A stretch of DNA of 45,049 nucleotides from CAZOLI01 sp964580675 (GTDB lineage Bacteria > Planctomycetota > MHYJ01 > CAYXQY01): contig CAZOLI010000025.1 in the NCBI GenBank assembly GCA_964580675.1, forward strand, positions 1 through 45,049. The letters run 5' to 3'. The number at the start of each line of letters is the position of its first letter. Positions within the stretch are counted from its first letter, which is position 1. Positions 25,599-33,882 of this stretch are shown in pieces. The notes below the pieces were generated by a model, which did not search any database, had not been told where the DNA came from, and was given only the letters and a program-made list of their open reading frames with translations. Position numbers and translations under genes: made by a program.

Positions 25599-26418
25599 CG
25601 AAGGTCAAACAATGACGGAGAACCGGTATCCGGATGCGCCTGTTCTCTTTTCGTTTCGAAACTGGCCCAATGACAGAATACCTCATGGTTTCACGTCCCG
25701 TAAAACGACCGGGGACCACCGGAGGACCGGAGATATGACACTTCACAGGGACATTCCCGAAAGCCACGTCCGGAAAAACCACAGGGCCGTTCAGGAAGCA
25801 TTGGAAATAAACGAAAAGAGTCTTGTTCGGCCTGAGCAGGTCCACGGAGGAAAGGTGGGGTGGATTGAGAATGCCCGGTTGACCGAGGGTGAATTGCCCA
25901 CGGAGAAGGTGGTTCGAGAATGGGACGGCGTGTTTACGGAAACCGGCGGTTTCCTGCTGATGGCTTATTCGGCGGATTGTCCCCTTGTGTTTCTGATTCC
26001 CGAATCCGGCACGTCATTTACGGGGGTGCTGCATGCCTCATGGAAAGGGATTCGGGACGGCATCGTCGGGAACGCTTTACGAACACTGCAAAATCGATGT
26101 GACGTATCCCCGGACAACATCTACGGTTTTATTGCTCCGTCCATTCAAAAGTGGTGCTACGAAATTCAGGAGGACTTTTACCGGGAAATGACGGAGGCAC
26201 AACCAAACACCCGTTCCTGCTTCGACGACCGGGGAGAAAAAAAATATTTTCATCTGCAACAAGCTATACGATTGCAGTTCATCAACCACGGTGTGCCGGA
26301 AAAACAGATCATCGACAGCGGCATCTGCAATCACTGTAACGAGAATGACTTCTTTTCGTTTCGACGAGAGGGAAACCGGACCGGTCGAATGGCTGGCGTA
26401 ACCGGTTTACCGGCATAA
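25591..26418 (+). CDS. pgeF: Multicopper polyphenol oxidase / peptidoglycan-editing factor PgeF family
   Basis: This 275-residue protein has the YfiH/PgeF pattern. The metal-site residues lie in RPEQVHGG (His), AYSADCPLVFL (Cys) and VLHASWKG (His), and the C-terminal ICNHCNENDFFSFRREGNRTGRM ends the fold. In the family this domain acts on misincorporated L-Ser in peptidoglycan precursors or as a purine nucleoside phosphorylase, and laccase activity was an older reading. A clear AGGAGG Shine-Dalgarno (about 25573-25578) precedes the ATG at 25591, with a possible GTG one codon earlier. It overlaps the transporter gene by eight bases, so co-translation is likely. Confidence 0.88.
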   Translation: MNNEGQTMTENRYPDAPVLFSFRNWPNDRIPHGFTSRKTTGDHRRTGDMTLHRDIPESHVRKNHRAVQEALEINEKSLVRPEQVHGGKVGWIENARLTEGELPTEKVVREWDGVFTETGGFLLMAYSADCPLVFLIPESGTSFTGVLHASWKGIRDGIVGNALRTLQNRCDVSPDNIYGFIAPSIQKWCYEIQEDFYREMTEAQPNTRSCFDDRGEKKYFHLQQAIRLQFINHGVPEKQIIDSGICNHCNENDFFSFRREGNRTGRMAGVTGLPA

Positions 26419-26442
26419 CACGTTCATTTTTGCGATCAACGT

Positions 26443-27420
26443 ATGACACAGGCGATCTCAAACAGGAGCGGAGAAATACAACGCGGTGCATCCATCGACA
26501 TCGGTTCGAACTCCATCAAATTATGGGTTGCGGAAGGAGAAGGGGAAGGGTTTCCCGGAACACTTGATGAGCAAATCGAAATCACCGGACTCGGGGAACA
26601 GCTTGAAGAACGAAATTTGTTGCCTCCCCCCGCCATGCGTAGATCCGTCGACGTTGTTCGAAAATTCGCGAATCGTGCACGGGAACTAAACGCCGAAAAA
26701 ATCATTGCCGGTGCCACAAGTGCCGTTCGACGTGCTTCCAACAGTTCCATGTTCCGGCACCGGATCAAAAAGGAATGTGACCTTGAGGTGAAGGTAATCA
26801 GTGGAAAAGAAGAGGCCATTCTAACCTTTATCGGGAGCACGTACGGACGAGGGGATCCATCCAGCCAGAGGAAGAACAAATTTGCAACCCTGGACGTGGG
26901 CGGGGGAAGTACGGAAATTTGCGTTGGGAAGGAAGCAAGGCCCACGTCGCATCAGAGCCTCCCCATTGGATCCATAAAATTCTACGAGAAACAGGGATGG
27001 AAGGGCCGAATTCCCAAACAGGAATTTACAAATGCCATACGGGGGGCATCCCAATCCATCTCCGGTTACGGAAGAGAAATGCAGCGACAGATCCAGCATG
27101 GGAAGTGCCAGCCCATCGGCATTGGTGGAACCGTCGCCACCATCGCCCAGGTCCTGCAGAATTTATCCGACTTCGATCGGGAGGCCATTGAAGGCTTTAT
27201 CCTGGATTTTGAGGACGCCAAAGAACTTGGAAAAGAGATGGCCGAAGTCCCCCCGGACCACAGAGTAAAGGAATTTTATATCAGGGAAGGCCGGAAAGAA
27301 TACATCATGGGAGGCCTTGCCGTGGTACTCGGTTTAATGAGGTTTTACAACCTGGAAGAACTCATGTGTACGACGAGGGGGTTGCGTCATGGTCTTCTTC
27401 TTGGTGCCCTCATTTCCTGA
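26443..27420 (+). CDS. Ppx/GppA-family phosphatase
   Basis: This 325-residue ASKHA-fold enzyme shows the nucleotide/phosphate loops of the family: GASIDIGSNSIKLWVAE at the N-terminus, then IIAGATSAVRRASNS, ATLDVGGGSTEICVG (phosphate-2 loop) and PIGIGGTVATIAQVL. It ends with the GGLAVVLGLMRF/TTRGLRHGLLLG segment typical of the short form. Members hydrolyse inorganic polyphosphate or pppGpp. The missing C-terminal HD-like domain leaves only the Ppx core, so the choice of substrate is open. It is the last gene of a long rightward run, 24 bases after pgeF, and it faces the aldo/keto reductase gene tail-to-tail. Confidence 0.92.
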   Translation: MTQAISNRSGEIQRGASIDIGSNSIKLWVAEGEGEGFPGTLDEQIEITGLGEQLEERNLLPPPAMRRSVDVVRKFANRARELNAEKIIAGATSAVRRASNSSMFRHRIKKECDLEVKVISGKEEAILTFIGSTYGRGDPSSQRKNKFATLDVGGGSTEICVGKEARPTSHQSLPIGSIKFYEKQGWKGRIPKQEFTNAIRGASQSISGYGREMQRQIQHGKCQPIGIGGTVATIAQVLQNLSDFDREAIEGFILDFEDAKELGKEMAEVPPDHRVKEFYIREGRKEYIMGGLAVVLGLMRFYNLEELMCTTRGLRHGLLLGALIS

Positions 27421-27476
27421 ACCACCGAAGGTCAAATGGGGCGGCGGTCAATGATGCGAACAGGTACGAAGACCAG

Positions 27477-28304
27477 TTATTCCTTCCGGTGTTTCCAGTC
27501 GGGGGCAAACGGCGGTTCGATATACCGGCTCCGGGTATCGATGTCGTCGATCCGTGAAATCTCCTCATCGGTGAGTTCTACTTCGAGGGCCCTGTAATTT
27601 TCCCGAATGTGGTCCTTGCCGGTCGCTTTTGGTATGGTTACGACATTCTGCTTGCTGATCAACCAGGCCAGACAGATCTGTGCGGGGGTCGCATCCCTGT
27701 TTTTCGCAATCTCCTGCAGAACCGAATCGTCAAATATTGTCCCGTGTCGGAACGGGGAATAAGAAACCAGATACATGTCTTTTTCAAGACAGATCTCCTG
27801 CAACTCCCGCTGGGGGAGATACGGATGCATCTCCACCTGAAGCGCCAGAGGAGGCTCGGTGAGTACGTCGAATGCCTCCTCCAGGAGTTCCGGCGTAAAG
27901 TTGCTGACACCGATGTGTCGGATCCGGTTCTGTTCCTTTAAACTTTCCATGGCCGGCAAGGTGCCCTCCGGGTCATAATCCCCCGCCGGCCAGTGAACGT
28001 ACAGGAGATCCACGTACTCCAGACCGAGCCGGTCAAGGCTTTCTGCCGCACTTTCCTCAACATTCTCCGGATCGGTCTGGTCATTCCAGAGTTTGGTCGC
28101 CACAAACAAATCCTCACGATCTACGTCCGAACGGGAAATGCCTTCCCCCACTGCCTCTTCATTTTTGTATATCTGAGCGGTATCGATGTGGCGGTAACCT
28201 TCTTCAATTGCCGTTTTCACGGACGTAGAACAGGTTGCATGATCCTTGTTCTGCCAGGTGCCGAGACCAATCTCGGGTATAGCTGTGACGTTTGATTTCT
28301 GCAT
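27477..28304 (-). CDS. Aldo/keto reductase
   Basis: This 275-residue cytoplasmic NADPH-dependent oxidoreductase has a TIM-barrel AKR fold. The catalytic tetrad is readable: Asp and Tyr in HIDTAQIYKNEEAVGEGI, Lys in LFVATKLWN and His in LLYVHWPAG. The cofactor segment TIPKATGKDHIRENYRAL near the C-terminus matches the 'IPKS....I.EN' signature of AKR5/2,5-diketo-gluconate reductase-like enzymes. I start at ATG 28304 because the upstream in-frame residues lack similarity. It lies 25 bases downstream of the trypsin/PDZ protease gene on the same strand, so it may share its transcript although no functional link is evident. Confidence 0.92.
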   Translation of the reverse strand: MQKSNVTAIPEIGLGTWQNKDHATCSTSVKTAIEEGYRHIDTAQIYKNEEAVGEGISRSDVDREDLFVATKLWNDQTDPENVEESAAESLDRLGLEYVDLLYVHWPAGDYDPEGTLPAMESLKEQNRIRHIGVSNFTPELLEEAFDVLTEPPLALQVEMHPYLPQRELQEICLEKDMYLVSYSPFRHGTIFDDSVLQEIAKNRDATPAQICLAWLISKQNVVTIPKATGKDHIRENYRALEVELTDEEISRIDDIDTRSRYIEPPFAPDWKHRKE

Positions 28305-28329
28305 CTCGATATGAAGGAAACAGGTAAAA

Positions 28330-29742
28330 TTACTCTGTCGATTTCTCCTGCCTCGAGTCCTGATTTGCCTCGGATTCCGAAGGGAGTTGCACTTCCAGTG
28401 AGAAGGTTTGATTATCGCGATCCAGCTCGAATTTGACGGTCTCTCCATACCACCGGCTCTGAAAGACACGAAGGGCTGCTTCTTTGTTCGGTACGGAACG
28501 TGTATTGATTTTCTTGATGACGTCCCCTTTCTTCAGACCTGCCTTTGCGGCCGGGGATCCGTCTTTTACGGACCCGATAACGGGCTCGCCATCTTCTTCC
28601 ATGAATTCGGTTCCGAGTCCCCGGTAATCATCCGTGGCGGGCAACGTCTCCATTATACGGGAACTATCCCAGCTTCCCCGGGAACCAAGCTGGAGGGTTG
28701 TGGTCTCCTCCTTTCCGTCTCGAGCATACGTAAGGGATACTTCGGCTCCGGCGGGAAAACTCTCGATAATTCCTTTTACCCGACTTCGGGTTCTGGCGGG
28801 ATACCCCGCTACGCTGACAATATGGTCTCCGGATTTCAGGCCGGCATCCTCCGCCGGGCTACCTTCCTCAACATTGGCAAGCTTTACACCTTTGTCCGTA
28901 TCGCGAAGGTTCCCACGGTCGTCAATCTGTCGCCGGAGAACGCCTCTGGCCACATCAAGTGTCTCCGAACGTCCATGAAACACAATACCACCATTCTTAA
29001 GAATGGGCAGGAATCGCTGAATTTGGGCCGACGATATGGCGAACCCGACGCCGGAACTCGCCCGGGTTCCAAATCTCGTTTCAATGCGGCCATTAATTCC
29101 CACGAGTTTGCCGTCAAGTGTAACTAACGGCCCACCGGAGTTTCCCGGGTTAATCGGGGCATCGGTCTGAATGGCGTCCGAATAGGTCGACTGTCTGACA
29201 TGTACCGCACTGATCACACCCAGTGTCACGGTTGGTTCCGCAGCCAGAAGCCCCTTCGCAAATGGATTACCGATCGCAATCGAATACTGCCCCACTTCCA
29301 GATCGTCCGAATTTCCAAATTTCAGGTGGGGCATGGAACCATCCGCGTCAAGTATTCGAAGCAGAGCGATATCTCCCCGTGGGTCCACCCCGACAATCAG
29401 TGCCCGGTGGGATTCGCCCCCAAGGGTCTCCACATCAATAATTCGGTCTTCCTTTCCCTGCCGCTGAAAAATACTCGACACAACATGGTAATTTGTCAGA
29501 AAATAACCGTCCCCTGATATGAGGACCCCCGAACCCCCTCGCCCGGTAAATACATATGCCGGCAGAAGCTTATTCTCAATTAGATCAGCAAGCTCCTCCT
29601 GTGCTTTCCGGGACTTTTCGACGGCGTTCGAGGACTTTTCACCCTCCGTTTTCTGGGCGGGTGCATACGTACCTGATATCAAAAGGAGCCCAAGAATGAG
29701 AGCGGACAGTGCAATTGAGGTAATGTTCGTTTTTTTGCTCAT
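28330..29742 (-). CDS. Exported HtrA/Do-like serine protease with two PDZ domains
   Basis: This 470-residue protein has a signal peptide (ISIALSALILGLLLISGTYA region) and a trypsin-fold domain with the complete triad: His86 in TNYHVV, Asp124 in PRGDIALL and Ser202 in NPGNSGGPL. PDZ1 begins near GVKLANVEEGSPAEDAGLKSGDHIVSV, and PDZ2 near EPVIGSVKDGSPAAKAGLKKGDVIKKI. This is the DegP/DegQ architecture of envelope quality-control proteases. The ATG has a GGAGAAG Shine-Dalgarno. It is the third of three tandem trypsin/PDZ genes on this strand and the only one with an intact active site. The gap to its upstream neighbour is 109 bases. Confidence 0.93.
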   Translation of the reverse strand: MSKKTNITSIALSALILGLLLISGTYAPAQKTEGEKSSNAVEKSRKAQEELADLIENKLLPAYVFTGRGGSGVLISGDGYFLTNYHVVSSIFQRQGKEDRIIDVETLGGESHRALIVGVDPRGDIALLRILDADGSMPHLKFGNSDDLEVGQYSIAIGNPFAKGLLAAEPTVTLGVISAVHVRQSTYSDAIQTDAPINPGNSGGPLVTLDGKLVGINGRIETRFGTRASSGVGFAISSAQIQRFLPILKNGGIVFHGRSETLDVARGVLRRQIDDRGNLRDTDKGVKLANVEEGSPAEDAGLKSGDHIVSVAGYPARTRSRVKGIIESFPAGAEVSLTYARDGKEETTTLQLGSRGSWDSSRIMETLPATDDYRGLGTEFMEEDGEPVIGSVKDGSPAAKAGLKKGDVIKKINTRSVPNKEAALRVFQSRWYGETVKFELDRDNQTFSLEVQLPSESEANQDSRQEKSTE

Positions 29743-29851
29743 AAAATCGCTTCTCCGGGGTTATTCAAAGAACGTATGAACCGGACGATAATGTCACAAC
29801 TGGTGCAGATTTCCGGACACATCTCCACCTCTCTGCTTCTCGTTTCGGACA

Positions 29852-31084
29852 CTAACGATCGCCACGTTCGGTCAGCGTTGTTTCAAGTTCAAGAACCTCT
29901 CCATCCCGAATGACCTTAAACGTTACGTGGTCACCGGGATTCATCTTACGGATGGCGTTTACCAGATCACGCCATTCTTTAATATCATGACCGTGAAATT
30001 CGGAGATGACGTCTCCCGACTTCATGTCGGCCTCGGCAGCGGAGGAATTATCAATAACGCGGTCGATCTCCACACCATTTTCCGTTTCGCCACCGGGGGA
30101 GACCCCAAGGAATGGACGGCCTATTTCTTCACCCTTCTTCAACTTCGGGAAAACCTTCCGGAGTGCTTCCGGCTTAACCGCCGAGGTGACGCCGGAATTT
30201 TGCCCTGAACGCAGGGTATTCTGTAGCGTTATTCCCGTAACAATGCCAATAATGTCACCATCAATGTCAATCAGAGGACCACCGGCATTTGTGTAATTGC
30301 AGAGGACGTCCGATTGCAGCACACGCCCCTGACGCCTGTTTTTGGCACTGATGATTCCACGGCTGGCTTTTACATCCTCTATAGTGGGGGATCGACCCAC
30401 CGCAATGGCCCAGTAGCCGGTCCGGACCCTGTCCCCAATCTCATCAATGGATACCGGATCAACTTCGTCGTCGGAGAACTCACCGGTCAACTTCAGAAGT
30501 GCTACGTCAAGTGGTTTCGAATGTCCGAGTTTTTTCGCCCCTACGGTGTCATTGGGCGTCCGGACCTCAATTCCCTCCCGATGTCTCCCGGTTACGGCAA
30601 ATGCTGATGTAAGCACGTACCCATCCTCAAGAACAACACCGGAAAATCCGTCCTCCGGGGGGGCCATGTACTGAAGGTAATCAATCATGTCCCGCTCACG
30701 GTTGATCTGGCGGACCCGTTCCATAAATGCCTTTGCCAGACCTCTCTGTCCGCGAAGACGGTGAAACAGGAACCGGAGAGCACGTTTGTCCGAATCCGAA
30801 AGTTCACTCTCTATCTCCTGCAACAAATTCTTCAAACGCCCCTGCACATTACTGGTAAACTCCTCGTAGGTTACCAATTTATCCATGTCGTAGACGGGAC
30901 GTATATTGACAACGGTGGATTCCGTCTTCTGAATAGCCTTCCGGGTGGCCCGGCTCAAATAATCCGAGGAGGTCTCCTCTCCATCCTCCCCGGCTGTTGC
31001 CGGTTGTCCAAACGAAAACGAAAAAAACAACAAAACGGCAACGACCAGCGTAAACGCTTGAGGTAACTTTCCACGATCGTTCAT
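29852..31084 (-). CDS. Trypsin-fold/PDZ pseudoprotease (His and Ser lost)
   Basis: The 410-residue product has a signal peptide (FTLVVAVLLFFSFSFGQPATA) and a long helical N-terminal region (about 40-135, EEFTSNVQGRLKNLLQEIESEL...). A trypsin-like domain follows, aligned by FSGVVLEDGYVLTSAFAV, SKPLDVALLKL and NYTNAGGPLIDIDG. The catalytic His is replaced by Phe162 and the nucleophile Ser by Ala267; Asp193 remains. A single PDZ domain ends it (FLGVSPGG...GVEIDRVIDNSSAAEADMKSGDVISEF). It should therefore bind but not cut. ATG 31084 carries an AGGAGA Shine-Dalgarno, whereas an upstream extension lacks any leader. It lies between an active paralogue and a second inactive one. Confidence 0.88.
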   Translation of the reverse strand: MNDRGKLPQAFTLVVAVLLFFSFSFGQPATAGEDGEETSSDYLSRATRKAIQKTESTVVNIRPVYDMDKLVTYEEFTSNVQGRLKNLLQEIESELSDSDKRALRFLFHRLRGQRGLAKAFMERVRQINRERDMIDYLQYMAPPEDGFSGVVLEDGYVLTSAFAVTGRHREGIEVRTPNDTVGAKKLGHSKPLDVALLKLTGEFSDDEVDPVSIDEIGDRVRTGYWAIAVGRSPTIEDVKASRGIISAKNRRQGRVLQSDVLCNYTNAGGPLIDIDGDIIGIVTGITLQNTLRSGQNSGVTSAVKPEALRKVFPKLKKGEEIGRPFLGVSPGGETENGVEIDRVIDNSSAAEADMKSGDVISEFHGHDIKEWRDLVNAIRKMNPGDHVTFKVIRDGEVLELETTLTERGDR

Positions 31085-31194
31085 CAGATTCTTCTCCTTT
31101 CTAATAAAAAGGCAAAAACGGCAATGTTTCTCGGGGTTGACCCGTTCTGGATGACGATATCTCCCGGCGTCCGCACAAACCGCCAAACGCGGTC

Positions 31195-32208
31195 CTACAT
31201 CGGTTCAATGCCCACCTCAATAATTGTGGCCCATTTTTGTTTGCCCCTTTCCAGGTAAATCATGATCTGATCTCCAGGAGCTTTCTCCTTCATCACGTCA
31301 TCAAAATCTTCAAGGGAGGACAACTCATTTCCGTCAGCTTTCATGATGACGTCTCCTTTTTGAAGACCTGCTTCCCACGTGGGGGAGTTCGGTGACACCT
31401 TGCTTACCGCCAGGGTGTTATCCTCCGTCTCCTTTAACTCAAGTCCAAGGTACGGATCCTTATTTCTATCATTCCGTTTTCCTCGATCCCGTGCCAGAAT
31501 GGTGTTCAGGTATGACCGAAACAGGTGCGTCGGAGTGCCCATGCCGAGCCACCGGGCACGATCGGCGCTTAACGTGATGATGCCGATCAATTCTCCGTTC
31601 TCGTTCACCATCGGACCACCGTCCGTTCCCGGATTGATCGCGCTGTCCGATTCAAGTGAAATGCCTCTATACTGACTTTGCCAGTACACGCTTTCCGTTT
31701 CGTACAGACCGGACACGATGCCACTCGAGAAGGAGATCTTTAACTGGCGTCCACCCAGTGAAAATGCATTTCCTGCGGTGTACACACGATCGCCAACCCC
31801 CAGTGAACTGCTGTCTCCCCGTTCAAGATGAGTATAATTTTTCCCGGGAATTTTGATGATCGTGATTTCGTACTGAAGCGACGCGCCCAGCATTTCCGCT
31901 TTTTTGGATTTCCCGGACGGAAGCGTGATCTCGATGTTTCCCGCGTTGGCCGGAATAACACTAGTGCAGCTCAGAATATGTCCTTCGGACGAAATCAGAA
32001 CTCCCGTCCCGTAATACGGACCCTCCCGGGGACCCGAGGGCACCTCACACTGAACCATCACCGTCGACGATCGAACGTCCTTATGGATGGACCTGTGCTG
32101 TTCTTCAAGCTCCCGCAGGGTTTCCGTGGAACTCTGGGCCAGCAGCGAACCGGAACAAAACAGGAGAAGAAGAAAAAGAACCGGGAGGTGGTAAATTCTC
32201 GTGTTCAT
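31195..32208 (-). CDS. Trypsin-fold/PDZ pseudoprotease (whole triad replaced)
   Basis: The 337-residue product has a signal peptide (LPVLFLLLLFCSGSLLAQ), a trypsin-like domain and one PDZ domain (LAVSKVSPNSPTWEAGLQKGDVIMKADG). Aligning with the active paralogue, TNYHVV becomes SCTSVI (His to Ser83), GDIALL becomes YEITII (Asp to Glu114) and NPGNSGGPL becomes NPGTDGGPM (Ser to Asp196). All three catalytic residues are changed while the surrounding fold is kept, so loss of catalysis looks selected rather than decayed. An AAGGGG Shine-Dalgarno precedes the ATG. It is the first gene of the leftward protease cluster, 110 bases before the next. It may act as chaperone, regulator or substrate adaptor (inference). 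Confidence 0.87.
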   Translation of the reverse strand: MNTRIYHLPVLFLLLLFCSGSLLAQSSTETLRELEEQHRSIHKDVRSSTVMVQCEVPSGPREGPYYGTGVLISSEGHILSCTSVIPANAGNIEITLPSGKSKKAEMLGASLQYEITIIKIPGKNYTHLERGDSSSLGVGDRVYTAGNAFSLGGRQLKISFSSGIVSGLYETESVYWQSQYRGISLESDSAINPGTDGGPMVNENGELIGIITLSADRARWLGMGTPTHLFRSYLNTILARDRGKRNDRNKDPYLGLELKETEDNTLAVSKVSPNSPTWEAGLQKGDVIMKADGNELSSLEDFDDVMKEKAPGDQIMIYLERGKQKWATIIEVGIEPM

Positions 32209-32354
32209 AACCCCTTAACGTGATCGGATGGTGGAAATTAACCGTCGGAACGGGAAGGATGGATGATTTCTCATCAGCATCCAGTCCCCTCTCACCGGCG
32301 ATGTCACTCGACCGTCACCGGATGCTGTTTCTATACGATATTACGCCGTGTTCG

Positions 32355-32383
32355 TTGGAATTTCAAATATATTCTGATAATAT
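32355..32383 (+). promoter_or_regulatory. Candidate promoter for the phosphoesterase gene
   Basis: TTGGAA (32355-32360) and TAATAT (32378-32383) are separated by 17 bases, in an AT-rich patch 37 bases before the ATG at 32420. Each box matches four of six consensus positions. Confidence 0.3.
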
Positions 32384-32419
32384 TATGAAGAAAACAATAA
32401 ACTATTTTTCCCGGAAATC

Positions 32420-33178
32420 ATGTCAGAAACGGCAATTATATCGGATCTGCACGCAAACATTGAAGCAACGGACGCGGTGCTTAACGAGATCGATGGCCGG
32501 GGAATCAACACCGTCATCTGTCTTGGTGACCTTGTGGGCTTCGGACCCAACCCAAGGGAAACCATTGAACGGGCGGAGGAATTCGACGTCACCCTGAGGG
32601 GGGCACATGAAGAAGCACTTCTCTTTATGGGGAATGATTTTGTCAATCCGGACACCCAGCGCGCGATTTCATGGACGAGGGACCAGCTGAACAACCGGGA
32701 ATATCCCGAAATGGAAAACCAGCAACTCTGGACCTTTATCGGAAACCTGCCCGAAGTAAAAGAACGAAACGGAAATATGTTTGTCCACGCCTCGCCGATG
32801 GACCCCACCGGAACCCCCATTAGACCCTCGGACACAAGGGACCGTGAACGGTGGAAGGACCTCTGCTCCCGATTTGAAGAAACTCTCTTTTGCGGGAACA
32901 CACACAAACCACTACTGTACACCGAGAAAGGGGGACAGACCAAACCGGATCCGGATGGGGAAACGCTCACACTTGACCCGGATCAAAAACACGTGATCAA
33001 CGTGGGAAGTGTCGGTCAGCCGAGGGATGGCAATTCGAAGGCCTGCTGGGTGGAACTGGACGGAAAAAGAGTAACGTTTCACCGGGTACAGTATGATGTG
33101 CAGAGAACGATGCAAAAAATTCGCTCCATCGATCAGCTTTCTCCATTTCTCGCAAACCGCCTGCAGGAAGGACGGTAA
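32420..33178 (+). CDS. Calcineurin-like metallophosphoesterase with altered metal ligands
   Basis: This 252-residue protein follows the YfcE/ApaH-like pattern: ISDLHAN (Asp9, His11), CLGDLVGFGPNP (Asp37), then RGAHEEAL, MFVHASP, CGNTHKP and VGSVGQPRDGN. In active members the third motif is GNHD/E and the fifth is GHTH. Here they read GAHE (Ala62 for the Asn ligand) and GNTH (Asn for the first His). Two ligands of the dinuclear site are therefore substituted, and activity could be altered. The C-terminus (VELDGKRVTFHRVQYD) is the family's usual end. It is cytoplasmic, and no substrate is assignable. It ends two bases from the convergent membrane-protein gene. Confidence 0.85.
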   Translation: MSETAIISDLHANIEATDAVLNEIDGRGINTVICLGDLVGFGPNPRETIERAEEFDVTLRGAHEEALLFMGNDFVNPDTQRAISWTRDQLNNREYPEMENQQLWTFIGNLPEVKERNGNMFVHASPMDPTGTPIRPSDTRDRERWKDLCSRFEETLFCGNTHKPLLYTEKGGQTKPDPDGETLTLDPDQKHVINVGSVGQPRDGNSKACWVELDGKRVTFHRVQYDVQRTMQKIRSIDQLSPFLANRLQEGR

Positions 33179-33179
33179 T

Positions 33180-33737
33180 TTACTCGTCGTCCGCAGTCTC
33201 CGCCTCCACCGGCTCCACGCCGTCTCCGGAGCCGTACCGCATCTCCTGGTAACGTAATCGGGCCCGGTTGGCAAAATACAGAAAAAGTATCAACCCACCC
33301 CCCAGCATCAATTCCGTCCAGAGACCGATCCGTTCCGGGTGGTAAATAAGGTAATAAACAACCGGAATGGAAATCAGAAAACTACCGGCAAACGCCGACA
33401 GAGCCGAAATTAACCTCGCACGGGCCGGGCCCTCGGCGTCCCAGCTTTCCCACCGGAGACTGGCACGTTTCTTCTCCACCCGGTACAGAAAGGGGAGCAA
33501 AAGAAACAAAAACAGGTATATTCCCGTCCAGAACCACCAGACCGCCAGAACCTCCTGATACACAAGATATCCCGGTACACCGACGGCAAGAAACAGGGCC
33601 CCCCAGATAAACAGGGCAACACGCTTTTTGAACAGGGCCTCCTTTGAACCTTTGTGTCGGCTGACGTAGAGAAATGTCCAGGCCAGAAGCCCCAGAAGGA
33701 CCCCCCCACCAACCACGTAATCAAGTAGACCGTTCAC
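33180..33737 (-). CDS. Small four-helix membrane protein, unknown
   Basis: The 185-residue product has four hydrophobic segments at about residues 6-24, 42-85 (two helices, FIWGALFLAVGVPGYLVY and WFWTGIYLFLFLLLPFLY), 108-130 and 138-157. They are separated by short basic loops, and a highly acidic tail (VEPVEAETADDE) follows. I recognise no family motif. The start is GTG at 33737. It converges with the phosphoesterase gene, one base between stops, and diverges from the glycosyltransferase gene across 145 bases. Its composition and strand give no operon partner. Confidence 0.65.
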   Translation of the reverse strand: MNGLLDYVVGGGVLLGLLAWTFLYVSRHKGSKEALFKKRVALFIWGALFLAVGVPGYLVYQEVLAVWWFWTGIYLFLFLLLPFLYRVEKKRASLRWESWDAEGPARARLISALSAFAGSFLISIPVVYYLIYHPERIGLWTELMLGGGLILFLYFANRARLRYQEMRYGSGDGVEPVEAETADDE

Positions 33738-33882
33738 GCCGCGTGTCTCGTTGATTTATTCACACTTTGTGAAAAGATTTAGTTGAAACCATGCATAATA
33801 ACGATATAATCAATCCAGAAACAAAAACAACACGACGGTCGAGCATATACGTACAATTCACCACCATCGGGCCCTTAGGATA

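Noticed and set aside
28408..29127. Rightward open frame of about 239 codons opposite the active trypsin/PDZ gene
   Set aside because: The protease strand has a complete triad and two PDZ domains; the antisense frame shows no motif.
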